Both the position numbers and the translations under genes were made by a program. The notes below the pieces were generated by a model. The model had not been told where the DNA came from. It ran no database searches and saw only the letters and a program-made list of their open reading frames with translations. DNA of 64,000 nucleotides from Candidatus Accumulibacter regalis (GTDB lineage: Bacteria; Pseudomonadota; Gammaproteobacteria; Burkholderiales; Rhodocyclaceae): assembly GCA_000585075.1 (NCBI GenBank), contig JEMY01000034.1, positions 83,804-147,803 of the forward strand. The letters run 5' to 3'. Shown here one piece after another: positions 18,448-28,681 of this stretch (position 1 is its first letter; each line of letters opens with the position of its first letter).

Positions 18448-18660
18448 ACAATGCAATATTTTCCGAGCACCTTTCAGTCGAGCAGATCGCCGCGCATCTC
18501 GGGGTCGCGGGACTCGATTTATCGATGGATCGACAGTAAAGGCCTTCCGGCGCACAGGCTTGGGCGGCTGTGGAAGTTCAAGATTTCCGAAGGGGATGGC
18601 TGGGTACGTGCCACTTGTGCCGACGACAGAAAAGATCAGCCCGGAGGCGGCAGGCCATGA
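18448..18660 (+). pseudogene. Excisionase-family HTH protein, frameshifted
   Basis: 'FSEHLSVEQIAAHLGV' in one frame continues as 'SRDSIYRWIDSKGLPAHRLGRLWKFKISEGDGWVRA' in another; shift near 18500-18510. Confidence 0.7.
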
Positions 18661-18682
18661 ACAATAGATTGGGGGATATCTC

Positions 18683-20320
18683 TTGAGTCAGGAAGGGCAA
18701 CTCCTCGACCAGAAGTCCTTGCGAGCAGTGACCGGCAAGACGGCAGACTGGAACGAAATCGCCAAGGATTGCATTGCCTTTGCCAATGCAACGGGCGGTC
18801 GGCTACTGCTGGGCATCGAGGACGGGCAGGATGCGCCGCCAGCCGGTCAACAGATCCCCGCCGACCTGCCCGACACCGTGCGGCGCAAGCTGGCCGAGCG
18901 CACCGTCAACCTTGCAGTGCTGGCCGATGTCGTCACCGCCCCCAATGGCGGCCAGTACATCGAGTTGCGCGTTCCCCGGGCCATGGCCGTGGCCTCCACC
19001 ACTGACGGCAGGTATTTCCTGCGCGTGGCCGATCAGAGCAAGCCCGTCACAGGCGACGACGTGATGCGACTGGCCAGCGAGCGTTCCGCGCTACCGTGGG
19101 ATACGCAGACCACCCTGCATTTTCCGCGCGTCGAGGCGGATGCCGCCAAGCGCGACAAGCTGCTGCAGGCTTTGCGCGCCTCTGAACGTGTCAAAGCCTC
19201 TGTCAAGGAAAAGACCGACGACGAGCTGCTCGACCACTATCAGCTCGCGCGGGGGCACGACCTCACCAACTTGGGCGTGCTGTGCCTTGGCCGCCAGCAT
19301 CACCGCGCCCAACTGACCACGGCACCGGTCATCCAGTTCATCAAGTACGACGAGCGCGGCCAGAAGGTCAACAAGCTGGTGTGGGACGACCACACGCAGA
19401 GCCCGATGGAGCTGATCGAGGCAGTCTGGCTGGAGGTGCCGGATTTCCGCGAGCGGTACGAACTACCCGATGGCCTGTACCGCCAAAACGTGCCCGCCTT
19501 CGACGAAATCGTGGTGCGTGAGCTCCTGGTCAACGCACTGGTGCACCGCCCCTACACCCAGCGCGGCGACATCTTCCTGAATCTGCACCCGGACCGACTG
19601 GAGGTGGTCAACCCCGGCCCGCTGCCACTGGGTGTCACGCCGCAGAACGTGCTGCACACCACCGTGCGCCGAAACGAGCACCTGGCCCGTCTGTTCCACG
19701 ACCTGAAGCTGATGGAACGTGAAGGCAGTGGCTTCGACAAGATCTTCGAGGTGCTGCTGTCGCAAGGCCGCCCCGCACCGGAGCTGATCGAAACGCACGA
19801 TCGCGTGCAGGTCACCGTACGCCGCCGCATCCTGAAGCCCGAGGTCATCGACTTCATCGCCAAGGCAGATCAGACCTACCAGCTCGCCCAGCGCGAGCGT
19901 ATCGCTCTGGGCCTGCTGGCCCAGCACGACGCACTGACCGCCCGCGAGCTGGCAACCACCCTCGAACTGCCATCGGTCGAAGCACTCCAGCCCTGGCTCA
20001 AGCGCCTGCTGGACTGGCATCTGGTGCAGAGCGCCGGCCGCACCCAGGCCACGCGCTATTTTGTTGATTCAGGCCTGCTGCGCAGCCTCAAGTTCACCGG
20101 CGAGACCACTCTCAAGCGCATCGAGCCGCATCGTTTGGCGGCGCTGGTGCTTGAAGACCTGCAGCGTTACCCCGAATCCGCAATCAGCGACATCCATAGA
20201 CGCGTTGGCGGGGAGATCCACCCCAAGCAAGTCAAACGCGCGCTGGAAGACTTGATCGGGCGGGGGGCGGTGCGCTTCGAAGGCAACTACCGCTGGCGGC
20301 GGTACTGGGCGGTGTCATGA
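18683..20320 (+). CDS. AlbA_2/Schlafen-type ATP-binding protein associated with type I RM
   Basis: 'DWNEIAKDCIAFANATGGRLLLGIEDG' AlbA_2 motif; 'VVRELLVNALVHRPYTQRGDIFLNLHPDRLEVVNPG' ATP-binding C-terminal; TTG start. Confidence 0.85.
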   Translation: MSQEGQLLDQKSLRAVTGKTADWNEIAKDCIAFANATGGRLLLGIEDGQDAPPAGQQIPADLPDTVRRKLAERTVNLAVLADVVTAPNGGQYIELRVPRAMAVASTTDGRYFLRVADQSKPVTGDDVMRLASERSALPWDTQTTLHFPRVEADAAKRDKLLQALRASERVKASVKEKTDDELLDHYQLARGHDLTNLGVLCLGRQHHRAQLTTAPVIQFIKYDERGQKVNKLVWDDHTQSPMELIEAVWLEVPDFRERYELPDGLYRQNVPAFDEIVVRELLVNALVHRPYTQRGDIFLNLHPDRLEVVNPGPLPLGVTPQNVLHTTVRRNEHLARLFHDLKLMEREGSGFDKIFEVLLSQGRPAPELIETHDRVQVTVRRRILKPEVIDFIAKADQTYQLAQRERIALGLLAQHDALTARELATTLELPSVEALQPWLKRLLDWHLVQSAGRTQATRYFVDSGLLRSLKFTGETTLKRIEPHRLAALVLEDLQRYPESAISDIHRRVGGEIHPKQVKRALEDLIGRGAVRFEGNYRWRRYWAVS

Positions 20321-20474
20321 ACCGGCTATCGGACAACTTGCGCCATATCGGCGATAGCTGGGCGATAGCCGGTGGGCGATACGCCGGCGCTGGCTCCATC
20401 AATCAAAGAGTTGTATTGCCCTTGCACCGTGCGTCGTGGGCGATAGACCCGTACGGGGTGCAGGAGGAACACTC

Positions 20475-23255
20475 ATGACGCCGGAAACCAAGGCACGCCA
20501 GCAGATTGACCAGAAGCTGGGGCAAGCCGGCTGGTTCATCCAGGACATGAAGCAGCTCAATTTGGCGGCAGGCCTGGGCGTGGCCGTGCGCGAATACCCC
20601 ACCGACAGTGGCCCGGCCGACTACGTGCTGTTCGTCAACCGCCGTGCGGTGGGCGTGATCGAAGCCAAGAAGGACAGCGCGGGCGAAAACCTGACCGTGG
20701 CGGAAGCTCAGACCGAGCGCTACGCCACCGCCAATCTCAAATGGCGCAAGGACAACACGCCCCTGCGCTTCCTGTTCGAGGCCACTGGCCAGATCATCCG
20801 CTTCACCGACAACGCCGACCCCGCGCCTCGTTCGCGCGAAATCTTCCACTTCTTTAAGCCAGAAACCCTGGACGCCTGGCTGGCGCAGCCTGACACCCTG
20901 CGCCGGCGCTTGGCCGAGCAAATGCCCGTGCTGCCTGAAAGGAACCTGCGCGACTGCCAGATCAGCGCCGTCACCGGGCTGGAGAGGTCTCTTGCGCTGG
21001 ACAAACCCCACGCCCTCGTGCACATGGCCACCGGCGCTGGCAAGACCTTCACCGCCATCACCTCGGTCTATCGCCTGCTCAAGTTCGGCGGCGCCAAGCG
21101 CATCCTGTTTCTGGTCGATACCCGCAACCTCGGCAAACAGGCGCATCAGGAATTCATGGCCTACACACCGCCGGATGATGGCCGCAAGTTCACCGAGCTC
21201 TACAACGTGCAGCGGTTGGCCTCACCCAACATCGACCCGCACTCGCAGGTGTGCATCAGCACCATCCAGCGCATGTACTCCATCCTGAGCGGCGAGCCGA
21301 TTGACGAATCGGCCGAAGACGTGTCGCTCAGCGAAGTGCAGCAAACCGCCAAACAGGAAAAGTTCGTCCGCTACAACCCGGCCGTGCCGGTGGAAACCTT
21401 CGACTTCATCATCATCGACGAGTGCCACCGCAGCATCTACAACCTGTGGAAGCAGGTGCTCGACTACTTCGATGCCAGCCTGATCGGCCTCACCGCCACG
21501 CCCGACAAGCGCACCTTCGGCTTCTTCAACGAGAACATCGTCGCCGAATACACCTACGAGCAGTCGGTGGCCGATGGCGTCAACGTCGGCTACGACGTGT
21601 ATGAGATCGAAACCGAAATCACCCAGAAAGGCGCCGAGCTCAAGGCCAAGGAATGGGTGGACCACCGTGACCGCCAAACCCGCAAGAAGCGCTGGGGTGA
21701 AACCGAAGAAGACACGGCTTACACCGGGAAGGAGCTGGACCGCTCGGTGGTCAACGTGAGCCAGATCCGCAAAGTGATCCAGGCCATGAAAACCGCCGTG
21801 GAAACGCAGATCTTCCCGACGCGCAAAGAGACGCCCAAGACCCTGATCTTTGCCAAGACCGACAGCCACGCCGACGACATCATCAACATCCTGCGCGAGG
21901 TCTACGGTCAAGGGAATGCCTTCTGCAAGAAGGTCACTTACCGCGCCGAAGAAGACGCCGAAAGCATCCTCAGCAGCTTTCGCAACGACTACAACCCGCG
22001 CATTGCCGTCACCGTGGACATGATCGCCACCGGCACCGACGTCAAGCCACTGGAAGTGCTGCTCTTCATGCGAGACGTGCGCAGCAGGGGCTACTACGAG
22101 CAAATGAAGGGCCGAGGCGTGCGCAGCCTGGATGGCGACAGCCTCAAGCGCGTCAGCAACAGCGCAGAAGGCGCCAAGACGCGCTTCGTGCTGATCGACG
22201 CCGTGGGCGTGGAGAAATCCCTCAAGACTGAAAGCCGCCCGTTGGAGAAGAAGCCCGGCGTGGCGCTGAAAGACCTGTTGCAAGGCGTGGCGATGGGCAG
22301 CCGCGACGACGACACCGTGCTCTCGCTCGCCAATCGCCTGCTGCGTCTGGCCAAACAACTGGACGACAAGGCGCAGGTGCGCATCGAAAAGGCCAGCGGT
22401 GGTATTCCCATGGCTGAACTGGGCAAGGGTCTGATTGCCGCGCTGAACCCCGACGCCATCGTGCAAGCCGCGCTGGCCACCGCCAGGGCCAAGGGCATCA
22501 CCCGCAGTGAAGACACCCTCCTGCCGGAAGAGATTGAAGCCGCCCGCGCCGAACGCGTGGCCGCCGCCTGCGCGCCCTTCGACCAGCCCGCGTTGCGTGA
22601 CGAGATCGAAAGCGCCCGCCGCGAGCGCGAGCAACTCATCGACCACATCAACCTGGATCAGGTGACCTTCTCCGGATTTTCCGAACAGGCCGAAGCGCAG
22701 GCGAAAGCGGTAATTCAAAGCTTTGCCGACTATTTGAAGCAGCACAAGGACGAAATCGCCGCACTGGACTTTTTCTACCAGCAGCCCTACCAGCGCCGAA
22801 CACTCACCTTCGACATGATCGAAGACCTGCACGAGCGCCTGAGCAAGCCGCCACTGATGCTCACCACCGAACGCCTATGGAATGCCTACGCCCGCGTGCG
22901 GGCCACCCAAGTGAAAGGCAGCGACAGCAAACGCCAGCTCACCGATCTGGTGTCACTAGTGCGCTTCGCCCTGGGGTTGGACGGTGAGCTCAAACCCTTC
23001 GCCGACGAAGTGGACAAGCGCTTCCAAGCCTGGATCTTCCGCCACAACGCCCAGCGCGGCACTGCCTTCGCGCCGGAGCAGACTGAGTGGCTGCGCCTGA
23101 TGAAAGAGCACATCGCCAGCAGTTGCAGTATCAGCCGCGACGACTTTGATTACGCCGAATTGGCCGACAAGGGCGGGTTGCAGAAGGCTTGGGGGCTGTT
23201 TGGCAAGGAGCTGGATGGGCTCATGAAGGAGATGAGTGAGGAGTTGGTGGCGTGA
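20475..23255 (+). CDS. hsdR: Type I restriction endonuclease subunit R
   Basis: Walker A 'HMATGAGKTFTA', 'IIIDECHRSIYNLW', nuclease region 'GPADYVLFVNRRAVGVIEAKK'. Confidence 0.95.
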   Translation: MTPETKARQQIDQKLGQAGWFIQDMKQLNLAAGLGVAVREYPTDSGPADYVLFVNRRAVGVIEAKKDSAGENLTVAEAQTERYATANLKWRKDNTPLRFLFEATGQIIRFTDNADPAPRSREIFHFFKPETLDAWLAQPDTLRRRLAEQMPVLPERNLRDCQISAVTGLERSLALDKPHALVHMATGAGKTFTAITSVYRLLKFGGAKRILFLVDTRNLGKQAHQEFMAYTPPDDGRKFTELYNVQRLASPNIDPHSQVCISTIQRMYSILSGEPIDESAEDVSLSEVQQTAKQEKFVRYNPAVPVETFDFIIIDECHRSIYNLWKQVLDYFDASLIGLTATPDKRTFGFFNENIVAEYTYEQSVADGVNVGYDVYEIETEITQKGAELKAKEWVDHRDRQTRKKRWGETEEDTAYTGKELDRSVVNVSQIRKVIQAMKTAVETQIFPTRKETPKTLIFAKTDSHADDIINILREVYGQGNAFCKKVTYRAEEDAESILSSFRNDYNPRIAVTVDMIATGTDVKPLEVLLFMRDVRSRGYYEQMKGRGVRSLDGDSLKRVSNSAEGAKTRFVLIDAVGVEKSLKTESRPLEKKPGVALKDLLQGVAMGSRDDDTVLSLANRLLRLAKQLDDKAQVRIEKASGGIPMAELGKGLIAALNPDAIVQAALATARAKGITRSEDTLLPEEIEAARAERVAAACAPFDQPALRDEIESARREREQLIDHINLDQVTFSGFSEQAEAQAKAVIQSFADYLKQHKDEIAALDFFYQQPYQRRTLTFDMIEDLHERLSKPPLMLTTERLWNAYARVRATQVKGSDSKRQLTDLVSLVRFALGLDGELKPFADEVDKRFQAWIFRHNAQRGTAFAPEQTEWLRLMKEHIASSCSISRDDFDYAELADKGGLQKAWGLFGKELDGLMKEMSEELVA

Positions 23256-24787
23256 GTGATTTGCCGAATGGATGGATTCCAGCAACCCTTGAAGATATTG
23301 CAACTTGGTCGTCTGGTGGTACTCCGTCAAGATCGAATCCTGCGTATTACTCAGGGACGGTTCCGTGGTTCAAAACCGGCGAGCTTGGGCCTCGTATCCT
23401 CTACCGCTCAGAAGAACACATCTCCGATGAAGCCGTCTCTGAGTCAAGCGCAAAGGTCTTTCCGAAGGGCTCCGTTGCGATTGCGATGTATGGCGCAACA
23501 ATAGGCAAGACTTCCATTTTCGGAATCGATGCTGCAACCAATCAAGCTTGTGCTGTAGGTGTTCCCGAGGCAACCAGTGCGGAATTTCTCTATTACTTTC
23601 TGGTGTCGCAGGAAAAAGGGTTCGTGGATGCTGGAAAAGGTGGCGCCCAGCCCAACATTTCCCAAGGGATCGTAAAGGCATGGCCTATTTCTTTGCCACC
23701 TCGTGCAGAACAAACCCGCATCGTCGCCAAACTCGAAGAACTGCTCTCCGACCTCGATGCCGGCGTGGCCGAACTCGAGCTCGCACAGAAGAAGCTGGCG
23801 AAATACCGCCAATCGCTGATGAAAGCTGCCGTGGAAGGCGCGCTCACCGCCGAATGGCGAACACATCACAAGCCAGCAGAAACCGGTGCGCAACTGCTGG
23901 AGCGCATCCTCACCGAACGCCGCACCCGCTGGGAAGCCAAGCAAATCCTCAAGTTCAAGGAGCAAGGCAAAACCCCGCCCAAAGACTGGCAGAAGAAATA
24001 CCCCGAGCCGGTGCGACCGGATACCACCGACTTACCAGACTTGCCGGAGCGGTGGGTGTGGGCGAGCATTGAGCAGATCGCATCCGACGAGCGATACAGC
24101 CTTTCGATAGGCCCATTTGGCAGCAACCTCAAAGTTCCGGACTACCGCGATTCTGGTGTGCCTCTGGTCTTCGTTCGCAATATTCGGTCAGGTAAATACG
24201 GCGGAGGGCACACCAAGTATGTAACCTCAGAGAAAGCCATTGAGTTGAGTGCTCACATTGTTACCGCAGGCGATGTATTGGTCACAAAAATGGGTGAACC
24301 ACCCGGAGACGCAAACGTTTACCCGGACGACCAACCTCCCGCAATCATCACGGCTGACTGCATCAAAATTCGATGCTGGCCTGACCTGATGAGCCCAGTT
24401 TTCTTGAAGTCGGTAGTCAATTCGAACATTGGCAAGCGTCAAATTGAACCAATGACACAGGGTGTAGCGCAGAAAAAAGTCAGCCTTGGTCGATTCAGCA
24501 GCCTTGCCGTCCCTGTTCCGCCGGCTGTAGAGCAGGCATTGATTGTTCGGTTGGTCAACGAAGCGGACCGCGATGCTGCAGAGCAAATCACAGCTATCGA
24601 GCTTTCCCTCAAACAATCCACCGCCCAACGCAAGAACATCCTGCGTACCGCCTTCGCCGGCCAACTGGTGCCGCAAGACCCGAACGATGAACCCGCCAGC
24701 GTGCTGCTCGAACGTATCCGCGCTGAGCGAAACGCATCAGCCTACGCGAAAAACTCGCGCGGGCGCCGCAGACTTCATGAGGTCTGA
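23252..24787 (+). CDS. hsdS: Type I restriction specificity subunit S
   Basis: Two target-recognition halves, each followed by conserved spacer ('KLEELLSDLDAGVAELELAQKKLAKYRQSLMKAAVEG', 'QRKNILRTAFAGQLVPQDP'); GTG start overlaps the hsdR stop. Confidence 0.95.
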   Translation: MSDLPNGWIPATLEDIATWSSGGTPSRSNPAYYSGTVPWFKTGELGPRILYRSEEHISDEAVSESSAKVFPKGSVAIAMYGATIGKTSIFGIDAATNQACAVGVPEATSAEFLYYFLVSQEKGFVDAGKGGAQPNISQGIVKAWPISLPPRAEQTRIVAKLEELLSDLDAGVAELELAQKKLAKYRQSLMKAAVEGALTAEWRTHHKPAETGAQLLERILTERRTRWEAKQILKFKEQGKTPPKDWQKKYPEPVRPDTTDLPDLPERWVWASIEQIASDERYSLSIGPFGSNLKVPDYRDSGVPLVFVRNIRSGKYGGGHTKYVTSEKAIELSAHIVTAGDVLVTKMGEPPGDANVYPDDQPPAIITADCIKIRCWPDLMSPVFLKSVVNSNIGKRQIEPMTQGVAQKKVSLGRFSSLAVPVPPAVEQALIVRLVNEADRDAAEQITAIELSLKQSTAQRKNILRTAFAGQLVPQDPNDEPASVLLERIRAERNASAYAKNSRGRRRLHEV

Positions 24788-24790
24788 ACC

Positions 24791-25984
24791 ATGAAAATCG
24801 AATCCATCCGCCTCAAGAATTTCAAGGCCTTCCGCGATGTGCACTTGAAGGACATCCCGCCCTTTCTCGTCGTCGTGGGCGCCAACGGCACCGGAAAGTC
24901 CACCCTGTTCGACGTGTTCGGCTTCCTGCACGACTGCCTGCGAGGCAATGTCCGCCAGGCGTTGGACAAGCGCGGACGATTTTCGGAGGTGCTGAGCCGG
25001 GGCTGTGATCCGCAGAAGGACACGATACTGATCGAACTGCAATACCGCATGGAGATCACGAAGGTGGAGCGGTTGGTGACGTATTCGGTGGAAATCAGCG
25101 AGGAGAAGGGCTCACCCCTGGTGCTGAAGGAACTACTCCGTTACAAGCGGGGCCGCTACGGCAGCCCCTATCACTTTCTCAGCTTTGCCAAGGGCGAAGG
25201 CTACGCCATCACCAACGAGGAGGAATTCAATAAGCCCGACGAGGAACTGGACCGCGAAACGCAGAAAGTGGCGCCGGACACGCTGGCGATCAAGGGGCTG
25301 GGGCAGTTCGAGCGATTCAAGGCGGCCAGCGCTTTCCGAAGTCTGATCGAGAACTGGCACGTGTCGGATTTTCACATCAACTCGGCACGCGGCCGAAAGG
25401 ACGCTGCGGGTGAAACCGAGCACCTGTCGGAATCGGGCGAGAACCTGCCACTGGTGGCGCGTTATCTGCACGAGCAACACCGGGAAACCTTCGCCAACAT
25501 CTTGACCACCATGGCGCGGCGCGTGCCGGGTGTGTCAGCCGTGGAACCGAGACTGATGGACGACGGCTACCTGACCCTGCGCTTTCAGGATGGCTCCTTC
25601 AAGACACCGTTCCTGGACCGCTATGTGTCCGACGGCACGATCAAGATGTTCGCCTACTTGGTGCTGTTGCACGACCCCAAGCCCCATCCCCTGCTATGTG
25701 TGGAGGAGCCGGAAAACCAGCTCTATCCGCAACTCATGGCAGAACTGGCCGAGGAATTCCGCAGCTATGCCAATCGAGGCAGTCAGGTATTCGTCACCAC
25801 GCATTCGCCGGACTTCCTGAATGCACTGCAACTGGAGGAGGTGTGCTGGCTGGTCAAGCAGCAGGGCTACACGGGCATCCATCGCGCCCAGGACAACCTG
25901 CAGATTGCGGCCTATGTCGCAGAAGGCGATCAGCTCGGTTACCTGTGGAAGCAGGGCTTCTTCGACGGGGCGGACCCATTATGA
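24791..25984 (+). CDS. AAA family ATPase (AAA_21/COG4637-like)
   Basis: Walker A 'VVGANGTGKSTLFDVFGFL', Walker B 'LLCVEEPENQLYP', 'QVFVTTHSPDFLNAL'. Confidence 0.9.
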   Translation: MKIESIRLKNFKAFRDVHLKDIPPFLVVVGANGTGKSTLFDVFGFLHDCLRGNVRQALDKRGRFSEVLSRGCDPQKDTILIELQYRMEITKVERLVTYSVEISEEKGSPLVLKELLRYKRGRYGSPYHFLSFAKGEGYAITNEEEFNKPDEELDRETQKVAPDTLAIKGLGQFERFKAASAFRSLIENWHVSDFHINSARGRKDAAGETEHLSESGENLPLVARYLHEQHRETFANILTTMARRVPGVSAVEPRLMDDGYLTLRFQDGSFKTPFLDRYVSDGTIKMFAYLVLLHDPKPHPLLCVEEPENQLYPQLMAELAEEFRSYANRGSQVFVTTHSPDFLNALQLEEVCWLVKQQGYTGIHRAQDNLQIAAYVAEGDQLGYLWKQGFFDGADPL

Positions 25985-26562
25985 TGGAATTGGTATTCCT
26001 GCTCGAAGAGCCCTCGGCCAAGGCCATGCTGGAGTCCTTGTTGCCGCGCCTTCTGAAGGAAGATATTCAGTACCGTTGCGTCCCGTTCGAGGGCAAGCAA
26101 GACCTGGAAAAGCAGCTGACGCGCAAGCTCCGCGGGTATCAGAACGAACAGGCGCGCTTTATTGTGCTACGGGATCAGGACAGCCATCCCGATTGCACGG
26201 CAGTCAAGGACAAATTGCGCGACCTGTGCGCACAATCAGGCAGAGCGGATCGTTGCCTGGTTCGAATCGCGTGTCGCGAACTGGAGACGTTCTATTTGGC
26301 CGATTTAAAGGCAGTCGAGCAAGCGCTGGCTATCGAGGGCCTCGCCACAAAACAGCTCCGCAGGAAATTCAGGGCACCCGATCGCTTGAGTAGCCCGAGC
26401 AAGGAACTGAAGGCACTGACGAACCAGCGCTATGAAAAGATCGTGGGTTCACGCGCCATCGGCCAGTATCTGGACATCGACAACGATCGCTCCAGCAGCT
26501 TCCGGACTTTGATTGCCGGCATCCGGCGCATGGAACACGAACTGCTCGAGTCAGAAGCATGA
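25981..26562 (+). CDS. DUF4276 family protein (TOPRIM-like fold suspected)
   Basis: 'MMELVFLLEEPSAKAMLESLLPRLL', 'RFIVLRDQDSHPDC', 'RIACRELETFYLADLKAVEQAL'; overlaps the AAA gene by 4 nt. Confidence 0.82.
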   Translation: MMELVFLLEEPSAKAMLESLLPRLLKEDIQYRCVPFEGKQDLEKQLTRKLRGYQNEQARFIVLRDQDSHPDCTAVKDKLRDLCAQSGRADRCLVRIACRELETFYLADLKAVEQALAIEGLATKQLRRKFRAPDRLSSPSKELKALTNQRYEKIVGSRAIGQYLDIDNDRSSSFRTLIAGIRRMEHELLESEA

Positions 26563-28019
26563 ATACTTCCAGTCTCGTGCAGAAAGTCTGGAACTTCTGC
26601 CACACCTTGCGCGATGACGGGGTGGGTTATGGCGATTACCTCGAACAGCTCACCTACCTCCTGTTCCTGAAGCTTGCGCACGAATACGCGCGGGAGCCCT
26701 ACAACCGCGACACCCGCATCCCCAAGGGCTACGACTGGCCCAGCCTCACCAGCAAGGTGGGCGAACCGCTGGAAGCGCATTACCTGGCCACGCTGCACAA
26801 ACTGGGCCAGGAATCGGGCATGTTGGGCGCCATTTTCTTCAAGGCGCAGAACAAGATCCAGGATCCGGCCAAGCTCTCGCGCCTGGTGCAACTGATCGAT
26901 GCGGAGAGCTGGATCAGCCTGGGTGCCGACACCAAGGGCGACCTGTACGAAGGCCTGCTGCAGAAGAACGCCGAAGACACCAAGAGCGGCGCGGGCCAGT
27001 ACTTCACCCCGCGCGCGCTCATCGAAGCGATGGTGGCCTGCGTTCGGCCCGAGCCGATGAAGACCATTGCGGACCCGGCCTGTGGGACGGGCGGCTTCTT
27101 CCTGGGCGCCTACAACTGGCTGACTCGCCCCGGCGCCAAGCTGGACAAACGCCAGAAAGAGTTCCTGCGCGACAGGACATTTCACGGCAACGAGATCGTG
27201 CCCAACACGCGCCGCATGTGTTTGATGAATCTCTTCCTGCACAGCATCGGTGAACTCGATGGCGAACCCTTGGTAGAGCGCTCCGACGCCTTGATCACCG
27301 AGTCCAGGCTCAAGGTGGACTACGTGCTGGCCAATCCGCCCTTCGGCAAGAAGAGCAGCATGACCATCACCAACGAAGAGGGTGAGGAAGACAAGGAGGC
27401 GCTTACCTACGAGCGGCAGGATTTCTGGGAAACCACGTCGAACAAGCAGCTCAACTTTCTGCAGCACATCGTCAGCATGTTGAAGGTGGACGGTAAAGCG
27501 GCGGTGGTCTTGCCGGATAACGTGCTGTTTGAGGGCGGCGCTGGCGAGAAGATCCGCCGCAAGTTGCTGGAGAACTGCGATGTGCACACCGTGCTGCGGC
27601 TGCCTACGGGCATCTTCTACGCGCAAGGCGTGAAGGCGAACGTGGTGTTCTTCGATGCCAAGCCCAAAAACGGCCAGATCCACACCAAGGGGCTCTGGTT
27701 CTACGACTTGCGCACCAACAAGCATTTCACGCTGAAGACACGCACTCTCAAGCTGGACGACTTGCAGGATTTCATCACCTGCTACAACCCGGAAAACCGC
27801 CACGAGCGCGTCGCCACCGAACGTTTCAAGTTATTCAGCTACGAAGACTTGATGGCCCGTGACAAGGCCAGTCTCGATATCTTCTGGTTGAAAGACGACA
27901 GCTTGGACAAGCTCGACGATCTGCCGCCGCCGGATGTCTTGCAGCAGGAGATCATTGAGCACCTGGAGGCCGCATTGGCTTCATTTCGGGATGTCGCCGC
28001 CGGATTGCGGGGTAAGTGA
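26559..28019 (+). CDS. hsdM: Type I restriction N6-adenine methyltransferase subunit M
   Basis: 'GAGQYFTPRALIEAMVACVRP', 'IADPACGTGGFFLGAYNWL', 'DYVLANPPFGKKS' (NPPF). Confidence 0.96.
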   Translation: MNTSSLVQKVWNFCHTLRDDGVGYGDYLEQLTYLLFLKLAHEYAREPYNRDTRIPKGYDWPSLTSKVGEPLEAHYLATLHKLGQESGMLGAIFFKAQNKIQDPAKLSRLVQLIDAESWISLGADTKGDLYEGLLQKNAEDTKSGAGQYFTPRALIEAMVACVRPEPMKTIADPACGTGGFFLGAYNWLTRPGAKLDKRQKEFLRDRTFHGNEIVPNTRRMCLMNLFLHSIGELDGEPLVERSDALITESRLKVDYVLANPPFGKKSSMTITNEEGEEDKEALTYERQDFWETTSNKQLNFLQHIVSMLKVDGKAAVVLPDNVLFEGGAGEKIRRKLLENCDVHTVLRLPTGIFYAQGVKANVVFFDAKPKNGQIHTKGLWFYDLRTNKHFTLKTRTLKLDDLQDFITCYNPENRHERVATERFKLFSYEDLMARDKASLDIFWLKDDSLDKLDDLPPPDVLQQEIIEHLEAALASFRDVAAGLRGK

Positions 28020-28210
28020 TGCACGGTGCTAGCGGTCCGTCGTCGGCATCGGGCTGGCAGTGAATGTGCTGAAGGTCCTGGCGTCTATACGGAGCGGTCG
28101 GACGGCGTTTCTCAATTATGGCCCGCCGGACGTTTCTGCTCTTGCCCTCGCCAGTACTCACATGCCCCGATAGCGAGTTTGTTTCCAGGAAACCACGCGC
28201 CACCAGACAA

Positions 28211-28245
28211 GAAGACCAACCCGTCATCGGGTTGGTCTTTTTTTT
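28211..28245 (+). terminator. Rho-independent terminator
   Basis: AAGACCAACCCG-TCAT-CGGGTTGGTCTTTTTTTT, perfect 12-bp stem. Confidence 0.85.
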
Positions 28246-28417
28246 GCTTACTGGCGCGGGTTCGTGGGGAAGCCCGGGGACTTCGGTGATTCGCACGGCG
28301 ACTGCGATCTGGCTGTTTTCACTCTCTCCTGGCCATTCTTCTGTCCGGCCTCCCACCCGTCGGCGACCAGAAGTCCACGAGCGCCTCCAACGCAACCATC
28401 GCCAATTGGCTGCCTTC

Positions 28418-28612
28418 GGCGGTTCGGGAACCCCCGTGATCGCCGCCGAGAAGTCTGGCCGGTACGCGCGAGTGATGGAACTCGGCCCGACGTACGTGGA
28501 CACGATCGTCCGCCGCTGGCAGGACTATGCCGGCCCGAAAGCCAACCGCGAGTCTGATGGGGTGACGTTCGATGATCTGGCCAGCAAAGCAGTCGGCGTC
28601 TGCGGCGAATAG
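28418..28612 (+). pseudogene. C-terminal remnant of a phage-type DNA methyltransferase
   Basis: 'FGGSGTPVIAAEKSGRYARVMELGPTYVDTIVRRWQDYAGPKA' matches the FxGxG / 'ELDPxYVDxIVxRWQ' end of such MTases; no NPPY/DPPY part upstream in frame. Confidence 0.75.
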
Positions 28613-28681
28613 CGAAACATTCTCCGCGCCGATTGCGGTGAATATCTTGCCGCTTCGTAAAATGCCCGCCATAATCTCCGC

